Source of the DNA: Larimichthys crocea
Taxonomy: Eukaryota; Chordata; Actinopteri; Sciaenidae
Length of the DNA: 64,000 bases
Direction: 5' to 3'
NCBI RefSeq assembly: GCF_000972845.2
Contig: NC_040016.1
Coordinates: 2,686,701 to 2,750,700, forward strand
Shown: positions 1 to 12,765 of the stretch, in pieces
Layout of the letters: each line of letters begins with the position of its first letter
Numbering within the stretch: the stretch's first letter is position 1
Program-made: the position numbers and the translations under genes
Notes under the pieces: model-generated
Databases searched by the model: none
Seen by the model: the letters and a program-made list of their open reading frames with translations, nothing else
Told to the model about the DNA's origin: nothing

Positions 1-435
1 TTGAGTGCTAAGAAATCATCTTTCCAATTCTTGCATGATTGGGGTTGTTGTCATGAACCTCAAAAGTGCTGCACCTCCTTCATGGTATAAACCTGGCAGT
101 GGCTCTGACTGTGTCTGCTGATAGGACATGGGGGGCTGCTGCTGGAGCTATTCCTCAAAAAAAAAAAGCTTTAATAGCATCCACCAGTGTGCGCCTTCAA
201 CCCTGGCCGTGCGTATAGTTCATAGATTTAAGTATCTCCATAAGCTGGTTGTGATAGTCGTTCTGCCATTGTCATAGTTTTAGCTCCTGCTGCTGCTGCT
301 GTATTGAATCCGCTTGACTCCGGCTGCTTTGAAATATCCTGCCAGTTCAGGGAGTTCTTTTTTTTTTTTCAGAATAGTTGTATGTCACACATACTATATC
401 TCCTTGTCTTTTTCGTGCTCTTAAGTCCCCCTCTC

Positions 436-479
436 TCACACACACACACACACACACACATACACACACACACACACAT
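436..479. repeat. (CA)n microsatellite
   Basis: An imperfect CA dinucleotide tract of about 44 bp with two CATA interruptions. It lies in the celf4 intron and has no visible function. Confidence 0.95.
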
Positions 480-1749
480 ACAGTACAGCATGTCTTTCCA
501 CAACAGTAAGTGCAGTGTTGTCTGATGTTTTTATTGTAGGCTGCTCAGTTAATTTACCGTGCACATTAAATGTTGAGGAACAGAGAACAGATAACTGAAA
601 ACAATAAAATGCAATAAATCAGTCACACCTACAATATAATGTTTCTATTAGAGTGGTGTTTTATTGATCATTGGAGAAGATTATAGTACGTATTGTGTAC
701 CTTTTCTTTCTGTCATGCATTAACGTGGCTTTACTACTCTGCTCCTCTCCCATGTCTCTCCCTCAGTTGTCAGTGCAGGGGAGGGCAGAGGCTTTGAAGC
801 ACCAGAGAATATTCTCATTCAGTGGTTTCCTTTTTTCCTCGGGCTTTTACACAACTCTTGCAGCTTTTACCATACAGGATGAAGCCCACCATACATTTTG
901 TACTCTCATCTCTCTATTTTAGTCTTAAATTCTTTCTATTAGTTTAAATCAGTCCACCTGCTGGCGTGACGGTAACAATAGTTGACTGTAAGTCCTTTGG
1001 TTTTATTATTAGTCTCTTTAAGATACTTTATTGAAGTAATGAACATTAGGTACCACTTGTTTTCCAAAGCTGGCTTTATAGAATTTCAAAATAAATGCTT
1101 TTTAAACACAATGCTGCTCCTTTGGAAGCACAATTTAAAAATAATACTTTGGTGTTAAGCTAGATAACAAATAAATTATTTCACGATGACTGCAGAGGAA
1201 AAAAATCACATGCCCAGTTTGAACAAGGGCTTTTATAATGAGAACAACTAAAAGAAAGATTATTGTGTCAGTTCAAAGCAAAGGGCAATTATCATGTAAT
1301 GCTTGCATTGCTGTTTTCTCTGTCTTCTTTCATCATAACGCTGATGGCAGAAACTATTCAAGGAATGTATAAGTGATTAAAGAAGAGCCAACAGTGTAAC
1401 AAAGTGAAGACATATAAGGAATTATTAGAAGACGTTGAGAAGTAGCAGGTTAGAGGTAGCTATTGATTTGTTCTAGCATTGACTACACTACTGAACGTTT
1501 TTAAAACTAGGACCCAGTGGTGAGCCACGCTGCAATATTAATGTTGTTTTTCTACTTACAGAGGTTCTTATGAAGCCAAAACTAACCCCACAGTTTTCAC
1601 AAAGGGATTTTACTCTTCTGTAAATACCATTCTCATGCTCAATGGTAACGTGTAAAGAAAAAACATAACCCATTTTATTCCATGACCTTCCCCACCTCAC
1701 CTTCACTGCAGCCGTTGGAATATATAATACAGCAATTTCAATTTCTTCG

Positions 1750-2025
1750 TTTGGCCATATCATCCGATATGTGCGTCAGAGTGGGAAGTGGCGCTTGGAA
1801 ATCTTGTTCCATACCCCGCTGTAGCAGCTGGCGAGCTGGTGGCCAGCAGATGTGATAATGACACAACGCACCAGCTGAGGCCGGATAGCGGGCCACGACT
1901 CAGGCAGCTTTTAATAATTGATGGCAGCCAAGGCCCCGGATTGGCCAGTAATTGCATTACAGGTCACTTCTCAATAGCAATTTGTGAAAGTTGTGGTGAT
2001 GTGTGCCGGGTGGCGATCAATAGGC
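1750..2025. promoter_or_regulatory. candidate conserved non-coding element
   Basis: About 275 bp of complex, non-repetitive sequence, richer in GC than its surroundings. It contains clustered homeodomain-like AT cores (TTTTAATAATTGATGGC, GTAATTGCATTA) near GGCCAGTA and AGGTCA-type words. Both strands carry short ORFs, but none resembles a protein I know. The texture is that of vertebrate enhancers in introns of brain-expressed genes. This is inference from composition only; cross-species alignment is the deciding test. Confidence 0.3.
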
Positions 2026-4251
2026 ACTGTCCAGAGATGCAGTCTTTCTCTCCCTCTCTCACTCTCTCTCGCTCTCTCTTGCTTTCTCTCTTTCGGTTTA
2101 TATGAGAGTGAGAAGTCTGCTGGAAACATTTTCTTTCAATGTTCTGTGCAACAACTCCACTGTGGGGATTCGTTCACTCGACAGATCAAAATACCAGCTT
2201 CAATTTAACACCTTAGTCACTGTGAGCACCAGAGATAACCCCTTTGACACTATTTTTATTAAATTAAAAGTATCCTAGAATTTGCATAGCACCACTTACA
2301 TGCAAAATTATACAATTTCTAAGTAGTTTAATCTCAACCTAATTTCATTTATCATCAGTTTACCATTCATGTGGAGTACTGCTCAGCCTGTGAAACTAGT
2401 TGTATGTCTTCTGTTAGCATGCTGTTATTTTATTTTCACTCCAGTGAAACCCTGACAACACGTTCATGTTTTTTGATCGGTAGGGATGGTTATTTTGCCA
2501 CAACTCACTAGCAACTGATAGACCATCATTTGAATTTTCATCATTTTATTTTGTGTTTTTGTCAGCCCACAAACTGTGGTTGTGCTTGCTGCAAACAACT
2601 TAAAAGAGTACTCCTCCAACTTAGCATTACAATTACATTGTCAGTTGACAGTTTTTTTATATATATATATGTATTAAAATCAATGCAGGAAAACAAGAGA
2701 TGTTTTTATTTATTTGTGCCTGGTGCCTTTATTACCCTCAACAACCAACTGATTTATCAGCAATTTGGATGTGCTGGCTACCAAGGTCTGGCAAGCTCAC
2801 TCCTTTGTAACTTTGTAAGATTTTCAAAGTTGTAGTCTTCAGCCATGACAGACATCAATAAGCACAGCTTTGACCTGTCTGAGAAAATAACCCCTGATGG
2901 TGTCCAAGGGTTATCTTGGTTCAAACTTGAAAACAGAAAGACTGCATTACAAACTGGGGTTGTGCAGTTTGAAAGATGTGCGGGTTTACCAGGTATGGAA
3001 GGTCTCATGAAAAGATTCTCTTGATTTGCATATAGGATAAATTAGCTTAACCCATAAAAAGGACTAAAAGTCAGGATATCTCGGCTGCTCTTGAACTGAT
3101 TTTTAATAAATCTCTCTCTTGTGCGTCAACCCAACTTTTTGAAAGCACAGCACTAAATCACTGGAGTGCCCCTTTAGAATAACTACATATGGCATACGTG
3201 GTTAAAACATGAGTGCGTGAAACACAGCCTTGGATTCAAGAGGTTAAACACAAGTACTAGAGCTCAAATTCAGCCTCGTCACATGCACAGACTGCTTTAC
3301 TTTCCACTGTAGCACAGACTCTGAGCCCTGTGCCCCCTCTGGCTCCCCGGGCTGCACTCATTCTCATGGAAGTTATTTACTGTTCTAGCCACAGACTCCC
3401 TTCCTCTGACACATACACATACGAACACACACCCTCAGCATTCTTACTCTTTGTCTTTTCCTGCTCCCATTTTTGATATCTCACCCACTTTGACATGTAA
3501 ACTATCACTGTGTCATCTCGCTGCATCTGGTGTTCATTCTCTTTCTTTCTCTCCGTCTCTGTCTCTGTCTGTCTCTCTCCCTCTCTTTTTTCCTCCTCCT
3601 GTTCCCTCTGCTGTGGCATGGAGAGGAGAGCGGAGGAGACAGTAGATTTTGCATGCTCTAAATACAGCCTCTACGTGTGTGGGGTGCTGCCATCAAAAGA
3701 GAGAAGGGACAGGGGATGGTTCAGTTCTTTTGTGGTAGTGTGTATGTGTGAAACTGTTTGCATATGTGACCGAATGTGCATTAATTCTAACAAACTTCAA
3801 AGATGCTCCTTCATCCAGCTCTCTGTCTTTTCTCTCCTTATTTTTCTCCCTCCCTCTGTCACCCTCTAATACTCCTTTTAGCGTCATTTTGTCCGCATTG
3901 CCTTTTTTTGTTTTCGTTGTTATGCTCTGCCTTTGCTTGCCTGTCTGTTTTGGTGTGTCTCGCCTCTCTTGCATGTGCTTGGCAGGGTGTGACAGCATTG
4001 AGAAGTCACCAAAGAGGTAAATGATGATAGGCCATCCATCATGCTTTATGGACTCTGTATGGTGCTGCCGTGGAGAGTGGCTGCACTGTGCAGTAACTCA
4101 GAACACTCTGTCCCTCCATATAACCTGGCAGGGGCTCTGCTGCTCGCCTTGCCTCTGCTGGGTGAGTGTTTATGCGTGTGAGACACAGGAAGAGTGTTGC
4201 TCTGACTCACCCACTTAAGTGTTTCTCTGTGTGTTTGTGATCCAATGTTTA

Positions 4252-4314
4252 GGTGTGTGTGTGTGTGTGCGTGTGTGTGCACGCGCAGTGTGTGTGTGTG
4301 TGTGTGTGTGTGTG
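4252..4314. repeat. (GT)n microsatellite
   Basis: GT dinucleotide tract of about 63 bp, interrupted by GCGTGTGTGTGCACGCGCA, in the celf4 intron. The alternating purine-pyrimidine run is prone to Z-DNA. Confidence 0.95.
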
Positions 4315-4430
4315 GGGAAACAGAAAAGAGTGTTTGTCCACACTGCCAGACTTTGTGCAACGAGCTTTCATTATGGTCTGATGTGCCACTGCTGGGAGCT
4401 TCAGCTTTGACCTCTAGACATTACATGTTC

Positions 4431-4432
<2 letters not shown>

Positions 4433-4475
<43 letters not shown>

Positions 4476-4478
4476 GAA

Positions 4479-4503
<25 letters not shown>
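4433..4503. repeat. compound (GT)n-(GA)n microsatellite
   Basis: An uninterrupted GT run of about 40 bp passes directly into an imperfect GA run ending near 4,503. It is a typical fish compound microsatellite in the intron. Confidence 0.95.
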
Positions 4504-4509
<6 letters not shown>

Positions 4510-6889
4510 TGCATGTGTATTTATGCAAAGCCTGGAAAAATCTAAAATACTAATACCTTCTTAACAAGATTACATCATAAAGGTGTTTACAAAATGAACA
4601 TAAGCAAAAAAATTTAGAGGGGATTGCAAATGAAGACAATGCAAAGACATGAGTAGAACGGATTGGGCCTGAGATGGCATAAACGTTTTTGCGTGAGTTC
4701 TTTCAAATTAAGTGAAATTTTTGTGCTTATCCTGGGGATTCATGACTGTTATTTATGAGCATACAGAAATGAGAGAAAAAAAAACCCAGCAAGAATGGGG
4801 TTCCTGGTGAGCTTTGAAATCAATTCGGGGTTGAGCTGTTATAGAAACACACAAAGCCACTGTCCAAACGGGCATGGCTAGCTAGATTACATTTACCAGA
4901 CATCCCAGCTTCTCCAGGAAAGCCCTAGTTTTCAAGCTGGACATCCCAAGTACCAACCAATATCTGTAAAATGCCGGCAACAAAAATGTTACATTGATGG
5001 CATCCATGGTGTTGAAAGGTGATCGTCCTGATGAAAACACCATGTGCGCAGTTCATCAACATGTGATACACTTAAGGATGCCAGATTGGGGGTTTGAAAA
5101 TATGGTCACTCTAAATTATACTGCTGTCTGTAGGGTCACTACATTGACAGTGGCAAGTAAACACAGACTGCAGAAATGTGCACATAGAAGATGAAAACTT
5201 TCTGAAGCTATGAGGCTTTAGCACTCTTGATTCAGCCAAATCAAGTGGGCTTCCTCTACAGTTACAGGACTGTGCCTCTTTGCTAAGCTCTGGTGAAGGG
5301 ACAGTTTCTGATTGCTTGTAGATTTGTTGGCAGGACACAACACTGTCAACAAATCCACACACAGGGGATTATTTGACTATCTCAGACTGCCAAAGCCTTA
5401 CATTAGCTTGAGGAACAAGAACTGTGGATTATTTGTTAGGAAGGGACCAATAACTCTCACCACACGTATGGCATGTGAGTAAAAACAGACTTGGAAATCT
5501 GAACCTGTCCTTGTAGTGCACTAATGTTATTTACACAGCAACAACTGTACCAGCTGGCTTACAACCATCTAAAATCTTAACATCCTTCTCACTTTGTTAC
5601 AGCCTCTCCTGCTTTTCCCTTTCTATCCATCTCTCCTTTCTCTCCATACCTCTCTTCCATAAACCCCCTCCCTCCGGTGAGCCCCTTCACACTTTTCTTT
5701 TGTCACCTTTCCACATGGAAGAACAATTGTTCTGACGGAGTTCACTGTCTCTCCCTCTATCTCCCTGCCCTCCTCTCGCACACCTCCTCTCCTTGCTACC
5801 ACTCTCTTAGATCCAGAGGGAATCACACTGTCTGAACCAAATGTGCCACAAACTTGTCAGATGATGTTTGTTTTCCACCCCCTTCCCGTACCTCTTTTTC
5901 AGCGCGCATGTGTTTTAACTCTGTCTACATATTTGACAAAGTGCTGTGACATGCGCCGCACTCGCACGTCAACAGAATGAAAATTTGCAGCGTCATTATT
6001 GAAATAGGAATCCGTTGAGTGGGGGAAAGAATGGCGGCCAGACTGAGTCACACGGTTTGTGTGATAATAAGGTTTGTATGTTCAGACAGCTTGTTAGCAT
6101 ATTTGTGAAGACTATAAGTAAACAACCTTTCCACTGAGGTTCCCTGGAAACTTTGAATAAAGGATATTTTGCTGAAAACCAAAGGTGTTTGAGGGACTGA
6201 ACAGCTGCGTTCTTGCCACCAAGAACTGTAGCAGAACTCCACCGAGAAACAAACTCCCTATCCAAGAAACTGTAGCACACACACAAGCTCCATTTTACTG
6301 AGGACATTATTTGCTTCCTAAAATAACTGGTACGGTGTGCAGACTGGCTCAAAGAAAAATTCAACATGTCATATAGCATAGCATTGAGGTCAACATTGAG
6401 GTCATCTCCCAAAGTCCTGATTCCTGTGTATTTTATGGAAGTCAGAAAGGTTAGCAAAACTAGGACTTAGGGAGTGACTGTGAATCTGAAGAGTAATGTT
6501 TTGTCATCAAGCCAGGATCTGATATTTTGGACTCTGAGTTAAACCTCAAGTTCAGATGTTAGTTATCATTCATTTTTGTCCAACCTTGAATTATCCAGAT
6601 GCTTCGATCAACCAGTGTTATGCAAAGCCAACATCTTGGAGGTATTGAGAACATCACCTACCAAAGGCAGCACAGTCAAGGGCTCCTATTTTCAGAAATC
6701 TGATCAATGAGACAGGACAAAAGGATGGAAAGAAGAAGAGCGGGGCAGAAGAAACTAGGCAAGAAGGACAGTTAGAAGGTTAAGTCTGCCAAGGAACATT
6801 GTAACTCACCTCTGGCAATCCCGCACTGTAAATACAGCTCTAAAACTCATCCCAAACTTTGGCAAGACGCGGCACCTGCACCAGCATCC

Positions 6890-7300
6890 TTTATGAATGT
6901 CACACCCCGTGAGAGGAAAATGATTACGTTGCAAAGAAGACAGGGGGGCGGAACAGGAGGGGGTGGGGGAAAAAGAGAGAAGAAAAATCACTTTGATGGA
7001 TTATGCCCCTCGTGGGACAACCTTGTAACGTTTTTTGGACAGGATTCTAACTTGCCCAGATTCTCTGTTACAGCGATGATTCTCTTTTTTCTCCCATCTC
7101 CTTTTGTCATCCCAGACGTGCACTGGCTGTGACAACTGCACCAACGCTGATACCTAATGATACCGCTTGCAGGAACTAATTACTACCAGTGATTAAGAGA
7201 GGAGACGTGGCTTCTACCACACATGCTGTCTTTGGGTGGGGGAGCTTTTTAATTGCCTTTGCCAAATAAATGATGGCCAAAGATGCATGGACCCAGGCTT
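6890..7300. promoter_or_regulatory. candidate conserved non-coding element
   Basis: Complex, unique-looking sequence within AT-rich intron. It has several homeodomain-type cores (ACTAATTACTACC, TTTTTAATTGCC), ACCTAATGATACC and AATAAATGATGGCC. It contains no splice-flanked coding frame and no transposon similarity that I recognise. A role as an enhancer is inferred from texture only. Confidence 0.25.
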
Positions 7301-10300
7301 CTTAATGGAGTCTTAGTGCTTGGTGGCAAAGAGCGAAGACTTCAGGGCCATTGGCACTCCCTGCACACAGATGGTGCCGCCTGTTCACGACCAGCGCCTG
7401 TTGTTGATCGGTGCGTTAAGGGCACCTGTGAAATTAAACAGACAAATGAATCCCCCAAAGGCTGCAAAACCGAATATTAGCACTTTATGAGAGACGGCTA
7501 AACTGAGGCATGCATTAACTGATTTTAATGCTAAAGGGCAAAGCATTTTGAGGTAGTTAGTCAGAGGTTTGGACCTACAAAGTTTCTCAAGGAAGCTAAG
7601 ATAAGGCTGCAGTGTCAGTGTATTCACAGCTGGGTGTTGGAGATGTGGTACTTGTGCAGTTTTGTTAGCCCTTAAGCACATCAAGACCTAATTAACAATC
7701 ATGTTCTTCAGCAAGGTTGTCTTTGGCAAGGATCCAGCCTAACCAATAATTCATTTACCAAACAGTATCACCATCTTCCTGGGCAGTAAAGGACTTAAAT
7801 GTTCGACATGGCTCTTGCAGGAGCACTTAGTGGTAAGCTACCTGGTGTATATTTTCTCCTTAATGGCTGCTGTGAATAGTCCTGTGTGCCTACTTATAAT
7901 TAAAATGTCTGCTACTTTACCTCAGTATGTTTTTAAATTCTAATCTCAATATTCCTGTTTATCTTTTTATTGATTTTGACGACACCTTTGGTCGTGGGAA
8001 GTCATCGCTTTTCCGGTGAACCCTTTGAAACTGTATCACCAGTATTCTGTTTGGACTGACAGCAGCTCCCTAAGCGAGCTACACAAAAACAGAATTTGAT
8101 GGTGTCAAAGATGGACCAGGTCCATAGCGATACAGTAATATCTACACTGCATTACTTCATTAAACATGATGACATAACCATTTGATGACATTATTTCTGC
8201 AGACATGTTGCAGTTGTCTCAGATGTTTTATCAAGAATAACATCACATCAACTAATGGCATTTGCTGCTTAGTAAGTTTGCCACTGGACCTACTGTACAT
8301 TAGCACTTAGCAATACATCTAAATAACTGCATCTCAATCTAGGCACTCATCCAAAATAATAATATAAGTCATTGTGGACTGCAGCTAATAAACGGCAGTT
8401 CAGTCAGTCCAAGAGGAAAATATCTGCATCACTCCGTCACCATCTCAATTTTTCATCATCTCGGAGAGGCAATGCTGATGTTGACTCTTCCTTAAACTGA
8501 AAGACAGCTTGCTTTTTGCCTCCCTCTGAGCGAATAATGTTTTTCTATGCTTCAAGTGTGGGCTTGTGCAGATGGCGCTCTGTTCTTCATTCCCCCAGCC
8601 TTGGTTATTGCCTCTGCTCATGCTAACTACACAGTTGTTCTTTTATTTGTGCCATCACTAACTGCTCACCAGAGAATTTTTACCAGGAAACAGCTATCCA
8701 CACAGAATTGGCTCTTGTAAAATGCTTGAAAATACTGTCTGTTAGTTAGGTGCAGTTTAAAACTAAAATGACTACTACCACACCAATGTTTGAGCTACAG
8801 TAAAGGAGGATGGATAACATAGCTCATCCACAAATGTATATTCTTCATGGATGTCTCTGTTGAATGTGCTTATTAAGCAAATGTGAAAACAGAACTGATG
8901 ATAGGGGACCAAATGTTTTCTTTTTCATTTCTAATTGAATCCTATTGTTATTATAATCAGTCACATCATGTAGATGGAGGTCTGAGCATTACACCACTTT
9001 GTCCTTTCCAGGTTTTGTTCTCCTAGCCAACATTGTCTTGAGAGTTTCTGGCAGAACTTTGATATACAAATCCTTTTGTTGCGAGCTATGTGCAGGCTGT
9101 GAATCAATAGTAATTTAACAGTGAGTTATAGCTGGACATATGCACACACTGGACAGCGTGAGCACAGTATGATCCTGGTGTGTTTGCTCAATGAGTGCTG
9201 AGTCAACAATAATGACACAGCATTTCTTTTCTTTCTTGTTCTCCCCCTCACTGTCTCCCTCTATCCCACTTTGGGATTCCTCTGTTATTTTTCCTATCTT
9301 GATCTCATTACATCATGACTTAAGGGCTGTATTCATTAAACTTTAAAAGTACAATGCACTCCAAACACACTTGCAGTTAATAACGCAGACCCTGTTAGTC
9401 TGTCTGAAGTTGCTCGCTCTCTCCATCTCCATGTCTTCACTCCTTCCTGTCTTTTTGTTTTTCTGTGCAATGCTAAGGGCCTGTGAGTGCTAGTGTCTTT
9501 CATTTGCTATGCCTCACTTTCACCAATGAGGCGGGCCGCTGAGAAAATCTGCCGACGCTCATAGCAGCATGCAAGCTGCAGCGCTTTCAACAGAGCCCAG
9601 ATGTCGAGACTGGCAGTTGACTCTTGACGACAATGCTCCTGTTCTTTAATTAAACTTTGGGGAAGTTGTTTTCATTTCCCTGTGTAAGCTGTACTGACAA
9701 TGTCTTTGTATGTGTGGGAGTAAATGTATGGCTCTTTGATTGTTGTTTTTTCTGCTTTTATTTTTATACCTCGAGCCTTCGCTAAGAATAATTCTGCCCC
9801 TCAATTGACAGAATTTGCCTCATCCAGGTTGACTTTAGAAGATAAACTTATGTAACCTTGCCTTGGTAGCAAAATGAAATCAGTTTAAATGGAGACTGAC
9901 AGAGTATCTGGCTGCGTGCAGACACAACTGGCAATCTAGCTGACTGTGACAATTTTTCTACATCTTATCCTCTGTTTTCCTGCATTACCTAAACTTGGAC
10001 ATTTTGTCTATTTTAACATTTTTGAACTATATGAATGCCTTTTTCTGTTCTAATAGGGGGTAAATAATTGTTACTTGACTTTTAGGGGACTTTTCTTAAA
10101 ACATTTTATGGAGACACCAAAGTATCCATTTCTTGACTCTGCTTTTATTTAACTCCATAACTGTCATATGTCTTAGTAAGCATTAGCAATTGTCTGGCAT
10201 CTCATATTATCCTTATTAAATGCAGAGACTGTATGTTTCTTTTTTTATTCCTCTTCCAACTCTTTCAGTCCTTTTTTTTTTTGTAAAAAGTTCTGTCCAA

Positions 10301-10419
10301 TTATGTGGCATCAACTGTCAACATTTGGAGAACAGATAGACACACATGTATCTAGTTATTAATCACTGGATGTCATCTTTGGGAAACACAAAATCTGTGT
10401 GGTCATGAATTATTGATAT

Positions 10420-10620
10420 GATCCTGGAGATAACAGTTGCGCTCTAATTGCATGTCATCATTACCAGGTTGAAGCCATGTCTGCATGTCCCCTTAATGTG
10501 ATTACACATTCATAATTGTGCTGTTATTAGCCTAGTTTATTATTCATAACAGCAAAGCCTGCTAATTGGCATGAGTCCGCCCCATGTTGTCACTCATTCC
10601 CTTCATTAAAGGTATGTTTT
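10420..10620. promoter_or_regulatory. candidate conserved non-coding element
   Basis: About 200 bp with dense homeobox-like and POU-like words: CTCTAATTGCATGTCAT, TCATAATTGTGCTGTTATTAGCC, TGCTAATTGGCATGAG. These sit in a block free of repeats and microsatellites. It is a likely intronic enhancer by appearance only; no protein-coding frame is seen. Confidence 0.3.
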
Positions 10621-12059
10621 GGCTTTATATTTTTCTTACTTGTGAATATGGCTGTAGTCTAGCTGTTTGCTGTCAGGGCTACTTAAATATGCTCTGTGGA
10701 AGAAATGGAACATGACAGGACCAATTTGGGTGCAGTTTTTTGCCCTACTTGCATGGTGACGTTTCGTCAGACAGATGGTCAGTTGCTTCACAGAGCACTT
10801 CAGGAATAGTACAAACGTATCTTTAAGGTTCTTTGGGTACTCATGCTCCCCAGAGGGCGAACCCTAAAAATCTTGATCCCCACCATTAGGCCAAAGTCTC
10901 CATTCATACACAGAAAATATGAGAATTGCAGAATAGCAGTTTGCTATGAAATGTGTTGAGGACATTCACGTCAACTTTAAGGACAAGATATTTTATAATT
11001 TAATGGGCAGCATGCCAAGCAATGTGCTGAGCACATTCATGCTGACAAAGGAAAAACCCTGTTGATTTTAATAACCCCATGGTCTTTTCTTTACCTCGAC
11101 CTCCATGATAAATATGTTTAACACCACTACCAGTCCCTCTGAGTCCCACAGTGGCAGCATATGAAATGCATCAAAACAACTGCACCTATTGTTTCCGCTG
11201 TAAGCCCACACACAGATGGGACCTTGATGCATATCATCACTGGTTGATATCTGTACTCTCCAAAAAATGTTATCATATTCAGTCGCTGGTTTGGCACATC
11301 CTGGCTATTATACCCCGAGTACTTCCTCTGTCTGCATGACATACAGACACATTCCCTGAAGAAGAACAATAGTATCAGTCATACTAACAAGAGCCCCGAC
11401 ATATATTCATGTTCAAGTAGCAAAGCTCTGTAGCGGCCATAGTAGTTACAACAGGAGCTACAGAGAAAGTCAGGAGGTGTTGTAGAGTGAAAAAGTCAGC
11501 ATAGGGAGGAGGTCATGCTCGTTCTATAACTCTAACCACATGTTTATTATGGTCACTTCCCTGGCCTTAACTGCCTTTTTAACCAAAACCATGATCTTTC
11601 CCAAGTGCTGTCAGATCATAAAACAGATATTTTTAAGATTTAATTGTAAAAGTTTTGAATGGCACAGAGAAATGATCTCTCCTATGCAGCGTTCTAGACA
11701 AATAGCATATTTTGTCACTTAATTCGGAGGACTTGTTGAACGTATCTGCTGTGTGCTACAGGCTTCAGCTGACGCAGCGCTCCGTGACACTGCTGTGATG
11801 CACTTTATAGAAGTAAACTCATCAGTGGGTTTCAAGACTTTATATTGTAGTCTTGTTTTCTTCTCACTTGCTGTGGTGAAATGAGGATGCAGTTATATTA
11901 TTTCTAGGTGCCATTTTCACTACTTTGGTTTCTCTGGAGCGGGTACTCCACGGTCTCATGGGAGCCTCTTTGCTATTATTTTCATATATTATAGTAATCC
12001 CATTCCCCTCGCTTTTCCCCAGTCTTTAATTCCTTTTTGTCTCCATCAGACCTCACTCA

Positions 12060-12425
12060 TTTCTTCTACTGAAGATGTCCTCATCCTCAGCTCTCTTGCC
12101 TCCCTCCGACCCCCGCACCCCACCAACCCTCCCAGCTCCTTCCTCTATCTCCATCTCTCTCTCTCTCTGGCTCACTAACCACCCACCCTTCCACCCTCCT
12201 CACCCTATCTCCCCACCTTTCGCCTCCCCCTCCCCACCTCCCCCTCTCTCACACTCCATCACCAGCTTCTTATCTGCCTCTCTCTCTGCATTTGCATCAC
12301 CCTCACTTTTCCCTCTCCCTTCCTCTAACTCTTTGCCAAGACAAACTCAACCCCCCCCCTCTCTCTCCACCCTGTCTCTCTCTTTCTCTCTCTCTCTCCC
12401 TCCCTGCGTCCCTCTGAGGCATGTT
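12060..12425. repeat. long polypyrimidine (CT-rich) tract
   Basis: About 365 bp, almost wholly C and T on the plus strand, with CTCTCTCT and CCCCTC runs. It encodes a spurious Ser/Pro/Leu-rich frame of 117 codons at 12,075-12,428 that is an effect of composition. A nearly pure homopurine-homopyrimidine block can form triplex (H-DNA). It is not a coding region. Confidence 0.85.
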
Positions 12426-12669
12426 TAATTAAGCGTAGGGCTATGTGTCAGAGAGAGAGGGAGAGAAGAGGAGAGAACTAATGCTATCTGGAGCACCAGG
12501 CTAGACTCGGCAGGGTCTCCTCCTTCTCTCCTCCTATTTTGTCTTCTCCTCCTCAACCTCCCCCACTCCCTTTGGCCTGGGCCAACCGTAATCACCCTGC
12601 TCATTAGCAGAGGGAAGAGGGGGGAGCCATCAGGGGAGTAAAAGAGGACATGAAGAGAGGAACAAAGGA

Positions 12670-12765
12670 GCAGGGGAGGACAGGTGAGAAGGTGGGAGGA
12701 ACACCTAAGATTGTCCTGCAGGGGAGGACAGGTGAGAAGGTAGGAGGAACATCTAAGATTGTCCT
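12670..12765. repeat. 48-bp tandem duplication
   Basis: Two head-to-tail copies of a 48-bp unit starting GCAGGGGAGGACAGG (12,670 and 12,718). They differ at about three positions, for example GTGGGAGG against GTAGGAGG. The purine-rich unit lies in the celf4 intron. The few differences show that it is not a simple assembly stutter. Confidence 0.9.

Noticed and set aside
5996..6457. 153-codon minus-strand ORF
   Set aside because: Several frames of this length are expected by chance in 64 kb of six-frame translation. No family resemblance could be seen. Kept out pending a protein search.
12075..12428. 117-codon Ser/Pro-rich ORF
   Set aside because: It is the translation of the polypyrimidine tract.
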